10,100 nucleotides of DNA from NCBI GenBank assembly GCA_035570275.1, contig DATMNI010000341.1, forward strand, positions 1-10,100, in the 5' to 3' direction. Origin of the DNA: DATMNI01 sp035570275. GTDB lineage: Bacteria; Acidobacteriota; Terriglobia; Bryobacterales; Bryobacteraceae. Under the pieces are notes generated by a model. The model did no database searches. It had not been told where the DNA came from and worked only from the letters and a program-made list of their open reading frames with translations. This document shows, piece after piece, positions 1 through 6,231 of the stretch (the first letter of the stretch is position 1; every line of letters starts with the position of its first letter). The position numbers and the translations under genes are program-made.

Positions 1-278
1 GCGACACCAACCCCATGGACGCCGTTGTTCACGCGCGCATTTCTGTATACGCTGGTGGGCTTCTTCGGATTTGGTGGCCGCGGAATCGGCGTGGGCTTCG
101 GATTCGGAAATATTGGTTGGGTTCCGCTGGCACCGTTTGAAGTTTTCCGCCCCTGGTGGGGACGTGGTTTCAACGGACGCGAAGGGTTCAACCGTTCCGT
201 TAACATCACGAATGTAAGCATCACAAACGTATACAGAAATGCGCGCGTGAACAACGGCGTCCATGGGGTTGGTGTCGC
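1..278. repeat. Exact 51-bp inverted repeat, arms 1-51 and 228-278
   Basis: The first 51 bases are the exact reverse complement of 228-278; identity stops at 52/227. The arms are separated by 176 bases. The left arm touches the window edge, so it may extend further. The right arm codes for residues that fit the host protein family (YRNARVNNGVHGV). The left arm, read in the same frame, gives residues that do not fit, and family-like sequence (LVGFFGFGG) begins exactly at 52. The right arm is therefore probably the original and the left arm a copy, most simply an assembly or library fold-back at a contig end. A real inverted duplication is possible. Confidence 0.9.
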
Positions 279-1161
279 GGAATTCCAGAACGGCCGGTTC
301 AATAGTATCCAGCGGTTCAACGGCAATCAAATCCACGAAGCCGGCTTGGTGAGGGGGCAGGTGCCCATTTCGCCCAACCGCGCCAATCTAAGCTTTTCCG
401 ACCGGCAGGCCGTGGCCATGCCGCGGTCCAACCAGTCGAACCAGAACGGCCGATTCTTTACGCATCAAACACCGAACCCGGTGGCGCGGCAGCCTTTCAA
501 CGGCGGCGGTGCTAATGGTGGCGGCAGTCCCAGCGCCGCGATGGCGCGGCCCCAGGGGGCGGGCGGCGCGGCAGCGGCGCGGTCTCAAGGCGCGGGCGGC
601 TCAGCCATGCCGTCGCAGAGCATGCCGTCGCAGAGCATGCCGAGGCAGAGCATGCCGTCGCAGAGCATGGCGGCGCCGAACCGGAGCACGCCGGGTGACT
701 CATCGGGCAGTTGGCGGCGCTTCGGTACTCCGTCCGGACCGAATTCGAGTCCGCAAGCCAGTGCGGGGCAAACCAGCGGAATCCGCGGTAATAATGGTCC
801 CAACAGCCAGATTATGCGGAACGACCGGCCTGCGCAAGCCCAGCCGGGCAACCAGGCCCCAGCCTACCGGAGCAATGGCGGGGGGGGCGGCGGCTGGCAA
901 CGGTTCGGTGAGCCGGCCCGATCGAATTACCAGAATTCCGGCCCGCGGAATTCAGCGCCCAGCGGCGGCAACGGCCAGTCTCTAAGGATCTCGCCGCCGG
1001 TGGTGCGGGAGCGCTCCAACAGTGCGCCGTCGTATAGCGCACCCCGGCAAAGCGCGCCCAGCAACAGCGCACCGCGCGGCAACGCGGGCGGCGGTGGCGG
1101 CTCGCGGCCCTCCGGTGGCGGCGGCGGCTCCCGGTCTTCGGGCGGCGGCGGACGCCGGTAA
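52..1161 (+). CDS. DUF6600-type envelope protein, C-terminal part (5' end missing)
   Basis: The reading frame is open from base 1, but only sequence from 52 onward looks like the family. The segment FFGFGG...GFGNIGWVPLAPFEVFRPWWG, followed by an Asn/Val-rich stretch (NITNVSITNVYRNARVNN), is typical of the DUF6600/FecR-like proteins common in Acidobacteriota. These usually have a signal peptide and tryptophan-rich repeats upstream, all lost here. From about position 480 to the stop the protein is low-complexity, rich in Gly, Ser, Pro, Asn, Gln and Arg, with MPSQS repeats, several (S/N)SAP motifs and a Gly-rich, Arg-ending tail. Such a tail suggests a disordered, surface-exposed or periplasmic region. 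No catalytic motif is visible and the function is unknown. A TTG at 25 could serve as a start but lies inside the inverted copy, so I do not accept it. A strong terminator follows 40 bases after the stop. Confidence 0.75.
   Translation: MVGFFGFGGRGIGVGFGFGNIGWVPLAPFEVFRPWWGRGFNGREGFNRSVNITNVSITNVYRNARVNNGVHGVGVAEFQNGRFNSIQRFNGNQIHEAGLVRGQVPISPNRANLSFSDRQAVAMPRSNQSNQNGRFFTHQTPNPVARQPFNGGGANGGGSPSAAMARPQGAGGAAAARSQGAGGSAMPSQSMPSQSMPRQSMPSQSMAAPNRSTPGDSSGSWRRFGTPSGPNSSPQASAGQTSGIRGNNGPNSQIMRNDRPAQAQPGNQAPAYRSNGGGGGGWQRFGEPARSNYQNSGPRNSAPSGGNGQSLRISPPVVRERSNSAPSYSAPRQSAPSNSAPRGNAGGGGGSRPSGGGGGSRSSGGGGRR
607..666 (+). repeat. Four tandem 15-bp units encoding MPSQS
   Basis: Units start at 607, 622, 637 and 652. 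Units 1, 2 and 4 are identical (ATGCCGTCGCAGAGC). Unit 3 differs at two bases (AGG for TCG), changing Ser to Arg. The array is in frame inside the disordered tail of the DUF6600-type gene, so copy-number change would alter length without breaking the frame. Confidence 0.95.
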
Positions 1162-1201
1162 CAGGTTTCTTTCCTTTAACACTGCGTAGTTTCTTCCCAT
1201 A

Positions 1202-1239
1202 GGCCCGGTCCCGTTCAGCGGGGGCCGGGCCGTTTTTTT
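1202..1239 (+). terminator. Intrinsic terminator of the DUF6600-type gene
   Basis: GGCCCGG at 1202-1208 pairs with CCGGGCC at 1225-1231. The stem extends inward by a T-G pair and three C-G pairs, giving about 11 bp with an 8-base loop. One G and then seven T residues (1233-1239) follow. It lies 40 bases after the stop at 1161, in the correct orientation for that gene. Confidence 0.92.
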
Positions 1240-1396
1240 GTGTTCCGGGCATGTTCGACAACTCGGGGGCTCTCATCGAGCAGCAACGCTCCTCCAGTTG
1301 ATTCAACTCCCTCGAACCGGAACCAGCGCCAGGGCAGGTCGCGCGGGGTGGTCTGTGGTTGGCTGGGATCCGCCCCCGGGATTGGAGTTGACATAA
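1240..1396. other. Intergenic stretch with no supported gene
   Basis: No RNA gene or convincing coding sequence is visible here. A minus-strand frame from 1394 to 1215 (59 codons) is open, but it runs through the terminator hairpin and has no recognisable family, so it is not called as a gene. Confidence 0.5.
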
Positions 1397-1468
1397 TATT
1401 CGTTATCAGAAGTTGCCCGTGCGGCAGTTGCCGACCTTGCCCCAACCCTCAAGGAAGCCGAGCTACGG

Positions 1469-1490
1469 GTGCTGCTGGAGTGCTGCTGGA
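1469..1490 (+). repeat. 11-bp tandem duplication causing a frameshift
   Basis: GTGCTGCTGGA occurs at 1469-1479 and again directly at 1480-1490. Eleven bases are not a multiple of three, so the downstream HTH sequence is thrown out of frame. With one copy removed, the frame reads RVLLELARRQ without a break. Confidence 0.85.
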
Positions 1491-1671
1491 GCTAGCCCGC
1501 CGGCAGATCACCTCTGGCTCAGCCATCAGCGCCAGCAGCCGCGAGCTCGCAACCTGCAAACTGGGAAGATCCAATGTTGTACTCGCAATCGACACCCTGA
1601 CCACGCGCGGACTCCTCACGACCCGCCAAGGGACGGCCCCGCCGAGGAGTGCCCATTTTAAGCAAGCCGCC

Positions 1672-1703
1672 CTGACTGGCCTACACACCTGTAGGCCAGT
1701 CAG
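1672..1703 (+). promoter_or_regulatory. Perfect 13-bp hairpin upstream of the coiled-coil gene
   Basis: CTGACTGGCCTAC at 1672-1684 is the exact reverse complement of 1691-1703, with a 6-base loop (ACACCT). No T-run follows, so it is not a standard intrinsic terminator on the plus strand. It lies 28 bases before the ATG at 1732 and just before a good Shine-Dalgarno (AAGGAG, 1713-1718). It could be an operator for a dimeric regulator, an mRNA 5' structure, or a REP-like element. Which one is not decidable from sequence. Confidence 0.7.
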
Positions 1704-1731
1704 CTAAACTGAAAGGAGCCACACCAACATC

Positions 1732-2034
1732 ATGACCCCAGACGAACGTTTGGAGCGCATCGAACACGTAACCGCCGCCATCGCCGAGGACCGCCGCCGC
1801 GACCGCGAGGAATACAGAGCGCTCTGGCGCGACACGCAACGCCAGCTCAACGAGCTGACCGCCAACGTCAACCGCAACACTCTCGCAATCGCCGACACCC
1901 GCGACCTGATCCACCAACTAGCCGCCGACTCGCGCGAGGCAGACGCCCGACTCGCAGCCGAAGCGCGCGAGGCAGATGCCCGCCTGGGCGAACGCATCGC
2001 AGCCCTCGTTTCCGCCATCGCAGCCAAGCTCTGA
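1732..2034 (+). CDS. Small charged coiled-coil protein, unknown function
   Basis: The 100-residue protein starts at an ATG with AAGGAG 13 bases upstream. It is almost entirely helix-forming and highly charged (RIEHVTAAIAEDRRRDREEYRALW...). The C-terminal half carries a repeated READARL segment at about residues 68-74 and 79-85. There is no signal peptide, membrane segment or catalytic motif. Heptad-like spacing of Leu, Ile and Ala suggests a rod-like coiled coil that self-associates or binds a partner. Similar short MTPDERLERIE-type proteins are familiar as hypotheticals in Acidobacteriota. The upstream HTH remnant and hairpin suggest it was once part of a small regulated accessory unit. Function is not assigned. 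Confidence 0.75.
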   Translation: MTPDERLERIEHVTAAIAEDRRRDREEYRALWRDTQRQLNELTANVNRNTLAIADTRDLIHQLAADSREADARLAAEAREADARLGERIAALVSAIAAKL

Positions 2035-2133
2035 CAGCAGCCGTAGGCCGTTTCTCCGCGAAGCGGACCAGTAGGAGCAAATCGCACCAGCTTCCCCGCC
2101 CTTCACCCCCTCCCTGCTCTGGCCCGCACGACG

Positions 2134-2142
2134 TGGGATAAT
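2134..2142 (+). promoter_or_regulatory. Extended -10 promoter of the aldolase gene
   Basis: TGG followed by GATAAT (2137-2142) makes an extended -10 element. It ends 7 bases before the ATG at 2150, so transcription would begin at or within a base or two of the start codon. There is no Shine-Dalgarno in the short gap, which suggests a leaderless mRNA. The -35 region is weak (CTGCTC at 2114-2119). Confidence 0.5.
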
Positions 2143-2149
2143 AGGCCCC

Positions 2150-3160
2150 ATGAAGCTCTCAGACGGTAAACTCGCGCGCATGAAAGCGCTTTCCAACGAG
2201 CGCGGTGTAATCGCTGCCGCAGCCATGGATCAAAGGGGGAGCCTCCAGAAGTCATTGGCGGCCGCGCGCGGCGTCGATATGAAAGATATCACTCCAGAGA
2301 TGATGAGCGAGTTCAAGGTCGCCGTCAGCAAGGTGCTTACCCCGCACGCCAGCGCGATTCTGCTGGACCCCGAATTCGGCCTGGAAGCCGGGCGCGCGCG
2401 GGCCAAAACCGCGGGTCTCCTCCTGGCCTACGAACTCAGCGGCTATGACAATACCCGTCCCGGCCGCCTCCCCGATCTGCTGCCCCACGTTTCAGTCAGG
2501 CGCATCCTGGATTGGGGCGCCGACGCCGTGAAAATCCTGATCTATTACACTCCCTACGACGAACCGGCGGTGAAAGACGTGAAGCATGCCTTCATTGAGC
2601 GGATTGGCGCCGAGTGCGAAACCTACGAGATGCCGTTCTTCCTGGAATTCGTGGGCTACGATCCGAAGGGCGGCGACGAAAAAAGCCTGGAGTTCGCCAA
2701 GCACAAGCCCGAAGTGGTCAAGAAGAGCATGGAAGAGTTCTCCAAGCCGCAGTACAAAGTGGACATCCTCAAGGTCGAGGTCCCCATCAACGCCGAATTC
2801 GTCGAAGGATCCACCGTCTACAAGGGTCAAACGGCCTACACCCGCGACGAAGCCCTCAGACACTTTCGCGAGGCGGCGGCCGCGGCGGCCAAGCCCTTCA
2901 TCTATCTCAGCGCCGGCGTGAGCAACGCCCAGTTCACCGAATCCCTGAAAATGGCATCGGAAGCGGGCACCTCGTATTCCGGCGTGCTGTGCGGCCGTGC
3001 CACCTGGAAGGAGGGCGTGCCCGTCTATGCCAAGCAGGGTGTGAAAGCGCTGGAAGATTGGCTGCAGCGGGAAGGTGTCAAGAACATCACGGCCGTCAAC
3101 AGCGCCATTCAGTCCGCCCAGCCCTGGTATGCGAAGATGGGGCTTCCGACGCCGGCCTGA
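2150..3160 (+). CDS. lacD: Tagatose 1,6-bisphosphate aldolase, class I (LacD family)
   Basis: This 336-residue protein would split tagatose 1,6-bisphosphate (and often other ketohexose bisphosphates) into dihydroxyacetone phosphate and glyceraldehyde 3-phosphate in the cytosol, through a lysine Schiff base. The length is close to the roughly 325-residue LacD enzymes. Visible family segments are AMDQRGSL (Asp27), AVKILIYY (Lys128), FFLEFVGYD (Glu166), DILKVEVPIN (Lys208) and CGRATWKEG (about 281-289). Lys128, Glu166 and Lys208 sit three residues after Lys125, Glu163 and the Schiff-base Lys205 of streptococcal LacD, a constant offset that supports an active enzyme. The rest of the lactose/tagatose pathway (LacABC, PTS) is not in the window, so the physiological substrate is open; relaxed stereospecificity is known in this family. 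It appears monocistronic and converges on the transporter gene, whose stop lies 33 bases away. Confidence 0.9.
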   Translation: MKLSDGKLARMKALSNERGVIAAAAMDQRGSLQKSLAAARGVDMKDITPEMMSEFKVAVSKVLTPHASAILLDPEFGLEAGRARAKTAGLLLAYELSGYDNTRPGRLPDLLPHVSVRRILDWGADAVKILIYYTPYDEPAVKDVKHAFIERIGAECETYEMPFFLEFVGYDPKGGDEKSLEFAKHKPEVVKKSMEEFSKPQYKVDILKVEVPINAEFVEGSTVYKGQTAYTRDEALRHFREAAAAAAKPFIYLSAGVSNAQFTESLKMASEAGTSYSGVLCGRATWKEGVPVYAKQGVKALEDWLQREGVKNITAVNSAIQSAQPWYAKMGLPTPA

Positions 3161-3200
3161 TCAGGAAGCTTGCCCCGATCCAGTTTGCCCCGATCAGGCC
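3154..3200. repeat. Small repeats between convergent stop codons
   Basis: GGCCTGATC at 3154-3162 is inverted at 3192-3200 and spans both stop codons. Between them TTGCCCCGATC is repeated directly at 3170-3180 and 3185-3195, a 15-base period. A weak bidirectional stem is possible, but no T-run follows, so it is not called a terminator. Confidence 0.6.
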
Positions 3201-4243
3201 TTGCGCACGTATATGGGCGCAATCGATAACAGCACCACGCCGCAACCGTAGAGAACAAGCATCAGAAGGGTCAGCGACCGGACGCGCATATCGCCGCCTT
3301 TGAGTTCTCTCCACACGAAAATACCAACCAGTGCGGTCAGCAGGGGCGCGGCCTGGCCGAGGATCGCCCGCAACGCCGGACTTCCCTGCTGCGCCTCGGG
3401 CGTCGCCAGCACAACCATGCCGGCGGTCGTCCCCAGGCACCAGATCACACCGCCAAGCAGGCCCCAAATATGGTGTTTCAATTTTCCCGCAATATAGGCC
3501 GACAGATCCAGCGGATCTCCTGCCACCGGAAGGTTCATCATGAAGATGTTGTAGACGAAGGTGGAGAAGAAAACTCCCAGGGCGAATACCACGCCGATGG
3601 CGTATGGGCCCATCCCCAAATCACCGAGCCGCGCCTTGTCCAGAAGCGACCAAAAAGACCCCATCAGCAGGCCGCTTACCAGGGAAAGGACGATCCCTAT
3701 AGCCCCGCTGGGCCGCCGCGTGCTCTTGGCCTTGCCCGCCCGCGCCAGTTCTTCATGGCGCTCGACCGCCAGCAACCCATGGCCGATGGCATTCACCAAC
3801 GCCGATACCAGCACGAGTACGGCTCCGGTCAGGATCATGGCTCCGTTGCCCGACCTGGAGATGGCGAAGTTTAGAAGTGTCCCGATAATCAGCCCAATCC
3901 CCATACTGATCGGAAACGCCAGCACCGTGCCCGCCACGGAAACGGCCGCCACCAGCAGCAGGTTGGCAAGATTGAAGATCATCCCAGCCGCGAAACAAAA
4001 CACCCATTGGCGCTTTCCGGCATGCTGCAAATCGTCCAGAAAGTCGAACCCATCGTAACCCAGGTTGCCCAGGGTGAAGGCCAAAATCAACGCCGTTGCC
4101 AGCATCCCGAACACGAAATCGAAGTAATACAACTCAAATCGCCACTTCCCGGCGAGCTTGAGCGTGCTCACCCAAATACCCAGGCACACCAGGCTCAGGA
4201 TCATCAACAACATCGTGGGGGCGTACGTCTCCGGCAGGATCAT
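3194..4243 (-). CDS. DMT-superfamily transporter, ureide permease/GRP-like
   Basis: The protein has 349 residues and about ten hydrophobic helices, roughly at 8-28, 38-58, 78-100, 103-125, 130-152, 178-198, 208-233, 255-277, 285-307 and 318-342. A charged cytoplasmic loop (ERHEELARAGKAKSTRRPSG) separates the two five-helix halves. The pattern (YYFDFVFGMLATALILAFTLG, AGMIFNLANLLLVAAV, FPISMGIGLIIGTLLNF, WGLLGGVIWCLGTTAG, VGIFVWRELKGG) resembles the ureide permease and glucose/ribose porter branches of the drug/metabolite transporter superfamily. Substrate is therefore likely a small polar solute such as a sugar, nucleobase or ureide; it cannot be fixed from sequence. Its ATG lies 4 bases after the stop of the upstream glycosyltransferase gene, with GGAAATGA spanning that stop, so the two are probably co-transcribed and translationally coupled. 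Confidence 0.75.
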   Translation of the reverse strand: MILPETYAPTMLLMILSLVCLGIWVSTLKLAGKWRFELYYFDFVFGMLATALILAFTLGNLGYDGFDFLDDLQHAGKRQWVFCFAAGMIFNLANLLLVAAVSVAGTVLAFPISMGIGLIIGTLLNFAISRSGNGAMILTGAVLVLVSALVNAIGHGLLAVERHEELARAGKAKSTRRPSGAIGIVLSLVSGLLMGSFWSLLDKARLGDLGMGPYAIGVVFALGVFFSTFVYNIFMMNLPVAGDPLDLSAYIAGKLKHHIWGLLGGVIWCLGTTAGMVVLATPEAQQGSPALRAILGQAAPLLTALVGIFVWRELKGGDMRVRSLTLLMLVLYGCGVVLLSIAPIYVRKA

Positions 4244-4247
4244 GAAT

Positions 4248-5870
4248 TCATTTCCAGAGAGTTGAGGTTACAACGTGGCGGGACGGCGGGTCAACCGTGG
4301 CACGGGCGCCTGTCAGGGCACTGGCCCCCGCACCCGGTGAACCGGCATCCAGATGCGGCGGCTTTCCGGGTTCCTGGCGCACCCGCCACGCAGTTGGCCT
4401 GTCGGAGCATTCCGGCAGCGGCGTCACGGAATAATAGTTCAGCCCGTAACGCCAGGCGCTGTCCAGCCCCTCCACACAGACCTCGCCCGCGCGCGACGAA
4501 ACCTGCCCCCACAAATCGCGTGCGGAAACCTTCTGGTTCAGTTCGGGAACCACCGTGGCCTTCAGATAGAACACGCCGGCGGCCACTCCGGCGGCAACGG
4601 TGAAGACCGCAGCCAGACGCTTGCCGCGCGCCTCCAGCAGCCAGGCGCCCAGCGCCGGAGCGGCAGCCAATAGCCATTCGGGTTGAAAAGCCGGCCGCGC
4701 CACGCGCGTCAATCCGCGGTTCATCGCTTCGGGAAGGACGGCGGCGGCAATGGGAAACGCCACCAGCACCAACCCGGCGCACACCAGCCCGCAGCCAACC
4801 AGCCAGGACCGGGCGTGGCCCACTGCATCGGCTTCCTCATCCAGCGCCACACCCATCAGCGCCGCAATGGCGGGGATTACGGGCAAAATGTATCCTGGCA
4901 GCTTGTTTACCGGAATGGAAAACAGCAGCATGCCAAACAGCGCCAAAGCCAACAGGAACTGCCGGCGCGGGTCGCGATATGCCCGCGGGCGCAGCAGCAG
5001 CAAGAGCAGCGGTGTCCAGGGCAGCAATTCACCCGGCAGCCATTTCCAATAAAACCACCAGGGCTGCACGTGCATCAGGCTGGGCGACGTGATGCGCGCG
5101 AAGTGCTGCTTCAAAATGAAATCTTCGATGAACGGCCAGCCGTTGCGCCAATAGCACAGCAGATACCAGGGCAAGGCCACCACCAGGAAGGGAATGGCGA
5201 TCCGTAACACCGCGGGAATACGGAGCGCCGGCCGGCCGGCCCGCACCGGCCCGATCCAGCCCGGCCCGATTCGCGCCAGCCCGATTCGCCCCAGCCCGAA
5301 CCACCAAAGCAGGGGCACGGCCAGCGCGAGCGGCACCAGACCCTTGGCCAACACCGCGAAGCCCAACATCGCCGCCGCTGCCGGCAGGTACCGCAGGTCG
5401 GCGCGGCCCACCCATGGCAAGCACAGCAGCATGGCCGCCGAAAACGTCGCGGTAAGCGGAATATCGGTCACGCCGACCTGGCTATATCCCAGCCACATGC
5501 CCGAGGTGCCCAGGATCAGGGTGGCCATCCAAGCCGCCCGGCAGCCGAATTCGCGCGCCAGAATCCACCAGTAGAATCCGAGGAAAGCCACCGCCAACCC
5601 TGCCACAGGCAACCGCGGCGCCAGGTCCGGCGACAGCCCCAGACGGAACCCGGTGGCGCCCATCCAATAGGTCAGTGCCGGTTTTTCGAACCAGGGCTGC
5701 CCCCACAAGCGCGGCGTAACCCAGTCGCCCGACCACGCCATTTCCCGCGCCACCGACGCATACCGCGGCTCATCTTTCCCGAGCAGACCTACGGAACCTA
5801 AGCCATGGAAATAGAGCACGTATGCCAGAGGTAGAACAGCCCAAACGAGTCGCGGGATCTTGTGGGGCAT
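4248..5870 (-). CDS. ArnT/PMT-type membrane glycosyltransferase (GT83)
   Basis: The protein has 540 residues with about a dozen hydrophobic helices and belongs to the ArnT/dolichyl-phosphate-mannose mannosyltransferase class. These enzymes use a polyprenyl-phosphate sugar to modify lipid A, other glycolipids or proteins on the periplasmic side. The first loop after helix 1 has the signature KDEPRYASVAREM (Asp33, Glu34, Arg36) followed by PRLWGQPWFEKPALTYW (about 53-69), the catalytic periplasmic loop of the family. Further support comes from SQVGVTDIPL and from LPWYLLCYWRNGWPFIEDFILKQHF, a segment typical of ArnT-like proteins. The C-terminal roughly 90 residues form a soluble domain. Sugar donor and acceptor are unknown, and there are no arn genes nearby. 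The Gly/Arg/Ile-rich insertion near residues 193-207 is encoded by degenerate 15-bp repeats and is unusual. The ATG at 5870 is preceded by an extended -10 only 8 bases away. It is the first gene of a two-gene operon with the DMT transporter. Confidence 0.85.
   Translation of the reverse strand: MPHKIPRLVWAVLPLAYVLYFHGLGSVGLLGKDEPRYASVAREMAWSGDWVTPRLWGQPWFEKPALTYWMGATGFRLGLSPDLAPRLPVAGLAVAFLGFYWWILAREFGCRAAWMATLILGTSGMWLGYSQVGVTDIPLTATFSAAMLLCLPWVGRADLRYLPAAAAMLGFAVLAKGLVPLALAVPLLWWFGLGRIGLARIGPGWIGPVRAGRPALRIPAVLRIAIPFLVVALPWYLLCYWRNGWPFIEDFILKQHFARITSPSLMHVQPWWFYWKWLPGELLPWTPLLLLLLRPRAYRDPRRQFLLALALFGMLLFSIPVNKLPGYILPVIPAIAALMGVALDEEADAVGHARSWLVGCGLVCAGLVLVAFPIAAAVLPEAMNRGLTRVARPAFQPEWLLAAAPALGAWLLEARGKRLAAVFTVAAGVAAGVFYLKATVVPELNQKVSARDLWGQVSSRAGEVCVEGLDSAWRYGLNYYSVTPLPECSDRPTAWRVRQEPGKPPHLDAGSPGAGASALTGARATVDPPSRHVVTSTLWK
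5250..5294 (-). repeat. Degenerate 15-bp tandem repeat inside the GT83 gene
   Basis: Three consecutive 15-bp units lie at 5250-5264, 5265-5279 and 5280-5294. The last two differ at one base (CCCGATTCG, then CGCCAG or CCCCAG). They encode repeated (R/W)IG-type pentads in a loop between membrane helices of the glycosyltransferase. This looks like an in-frame, lineage-specific expansion. Confidence 0.75.
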
Positions 5871-5878
5871 GTGTCTTG

Positions 5879-5887
5879 ATTATGGCA
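5879..5887 (-). promoter_or_regulatory. Extended -10 promoter of the GT83-DMT operon
   Basis: Read on the minus strand, TGC then CATAAT (5884-5879) stands 8 bases before the ATG at 5870. A CTGCCG hexamer lies about 17 bases upstream as a weak -35. As with the aldolase gene, the start of transcription would fall almost on the start codon, and no Shine-Dalgarno is seen. Confidence 0.45.
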
Positions 5888-5934
5888 TCGGCTCACTGCA
5901 TCGGCAGAACTTCGGTCGCGGTGCAGCGCCACCA

Positions 5935-6227
5935 CTTTCCAGCCGTGACTGGTGGAAGTCTCATCGACACCGCTTCGCCCTCCTGATCTCGCAGGCGGTC
6001 ATCGACGAATGCGAGCACGGCGATAAACACGTTGCCACACTGCGCCGCGGTTACCTTGAAGAAGCAGCGGTGCTGGAGACGACCGCTGCCGCCGCCACAC
6101 TTGCCGCCGCACTCATCCAACCCCATGGACCACTGCCCGCAAACGCAGGAGTCGATGTAGAGGACATGGCTATGAGCCGCCAGTTGTCGTCACCCCCGAC
6201 CAACTCATCGAAGGTGCGCCGCGCTAA
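5935..6227 (+). pseudogene. PIN-domain (VapC-like) toxin remnant with internal deletion
   Basis: Two frames carry recognisable pieces of one PIN-domain ribonuclease toxin. The first (from about 5941) gives SRDWWKSHRHRFALLISQAVIDECEHGD, then AALIQPHGPLPANAGVD (to about 6156), the middle of the family. The second (6156-6227) gives CRGHGYEPPVVVTPDQLIEGAPR and a stop, which is how these proteins end. Intact relatives have roughly 40 residues between these pieces, including the DALHIA-type acidic motif and the LLTWN segment; here they are missing and the frame changes. The N-terminal strand with the first catalytic Asp is also absent. Without at least two metal-binding acidic residues the product cannot be an active nuclease. 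One open frame runs through to 6378 but reads nonsense after the junction. The 5' part overlaps the promoter of the divergent GT83 operon. Confidence 0.75.
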
Positions 6228-6231
6228 AACC

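Larger units (their letters stand above)
1397..1707 (+). pseudogene. Helix-turn-helix regulator-like remnant, frameshifted
   Basis: Two overlapping frames together read as one protein. From 1397 the first frame gives SEVARAAVADLAPTLKEAELRVLLE and then hits a stop at 1493. Joining it to the next frame gives VLLELARRQITSGSAISASSRELATCKLGRSNVVLAIDTLTTRGLLTTRQGT. The SSRELA...LGRSNVVLAIDTLTTRGLL segment has the look of a winged helix-turn-helix: recognition helix, then a RGLLTTRQGT wing. The frame change falls on an 11-bp tandem duplication (1469-1490); removing one copy restores a continuous frame. There is no in-frame ATG, GTG or TTG upstream of the helix region, so the 5' end is also lost. The last codons run through the hairpin at 1672-1703, probably past the original gene end. 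I recognise the fold type but not a named family. Confidence 0.6.

Noticed and set aside
812..1306. Long minus-strand frame opposite the DUF6600-type gene
   Set aside because: It is a GC-rich shadow of the low-complexity tail, full of Arg, Ala and Pro, and crosses the terminator.
1388..1393. Perfect TTGACA hexamer that might be a -35 box
   Set aside because: No acceptable -10 lies 15-19 bases downstream; AT-rich bases follow immediately instead.
1215..1394. Minus-strand frame of 59 codons (MSTPIPGADP...) with a -10-like GATAAC 7 bases upstream
   Set aside because: Its last codons and stop lie inside the terminator hairpin of the convergent gene, no family is recognisable and codon use in its last part is mixed. 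It is a possible small gene but too weak to call.
4007..4603. Plus-strand frame of about 200 codons across the two membrane-protein genes
   Set aside because: It runs antisense over the junction of a well-supported operon and has no family-like sequence or ribosome site.
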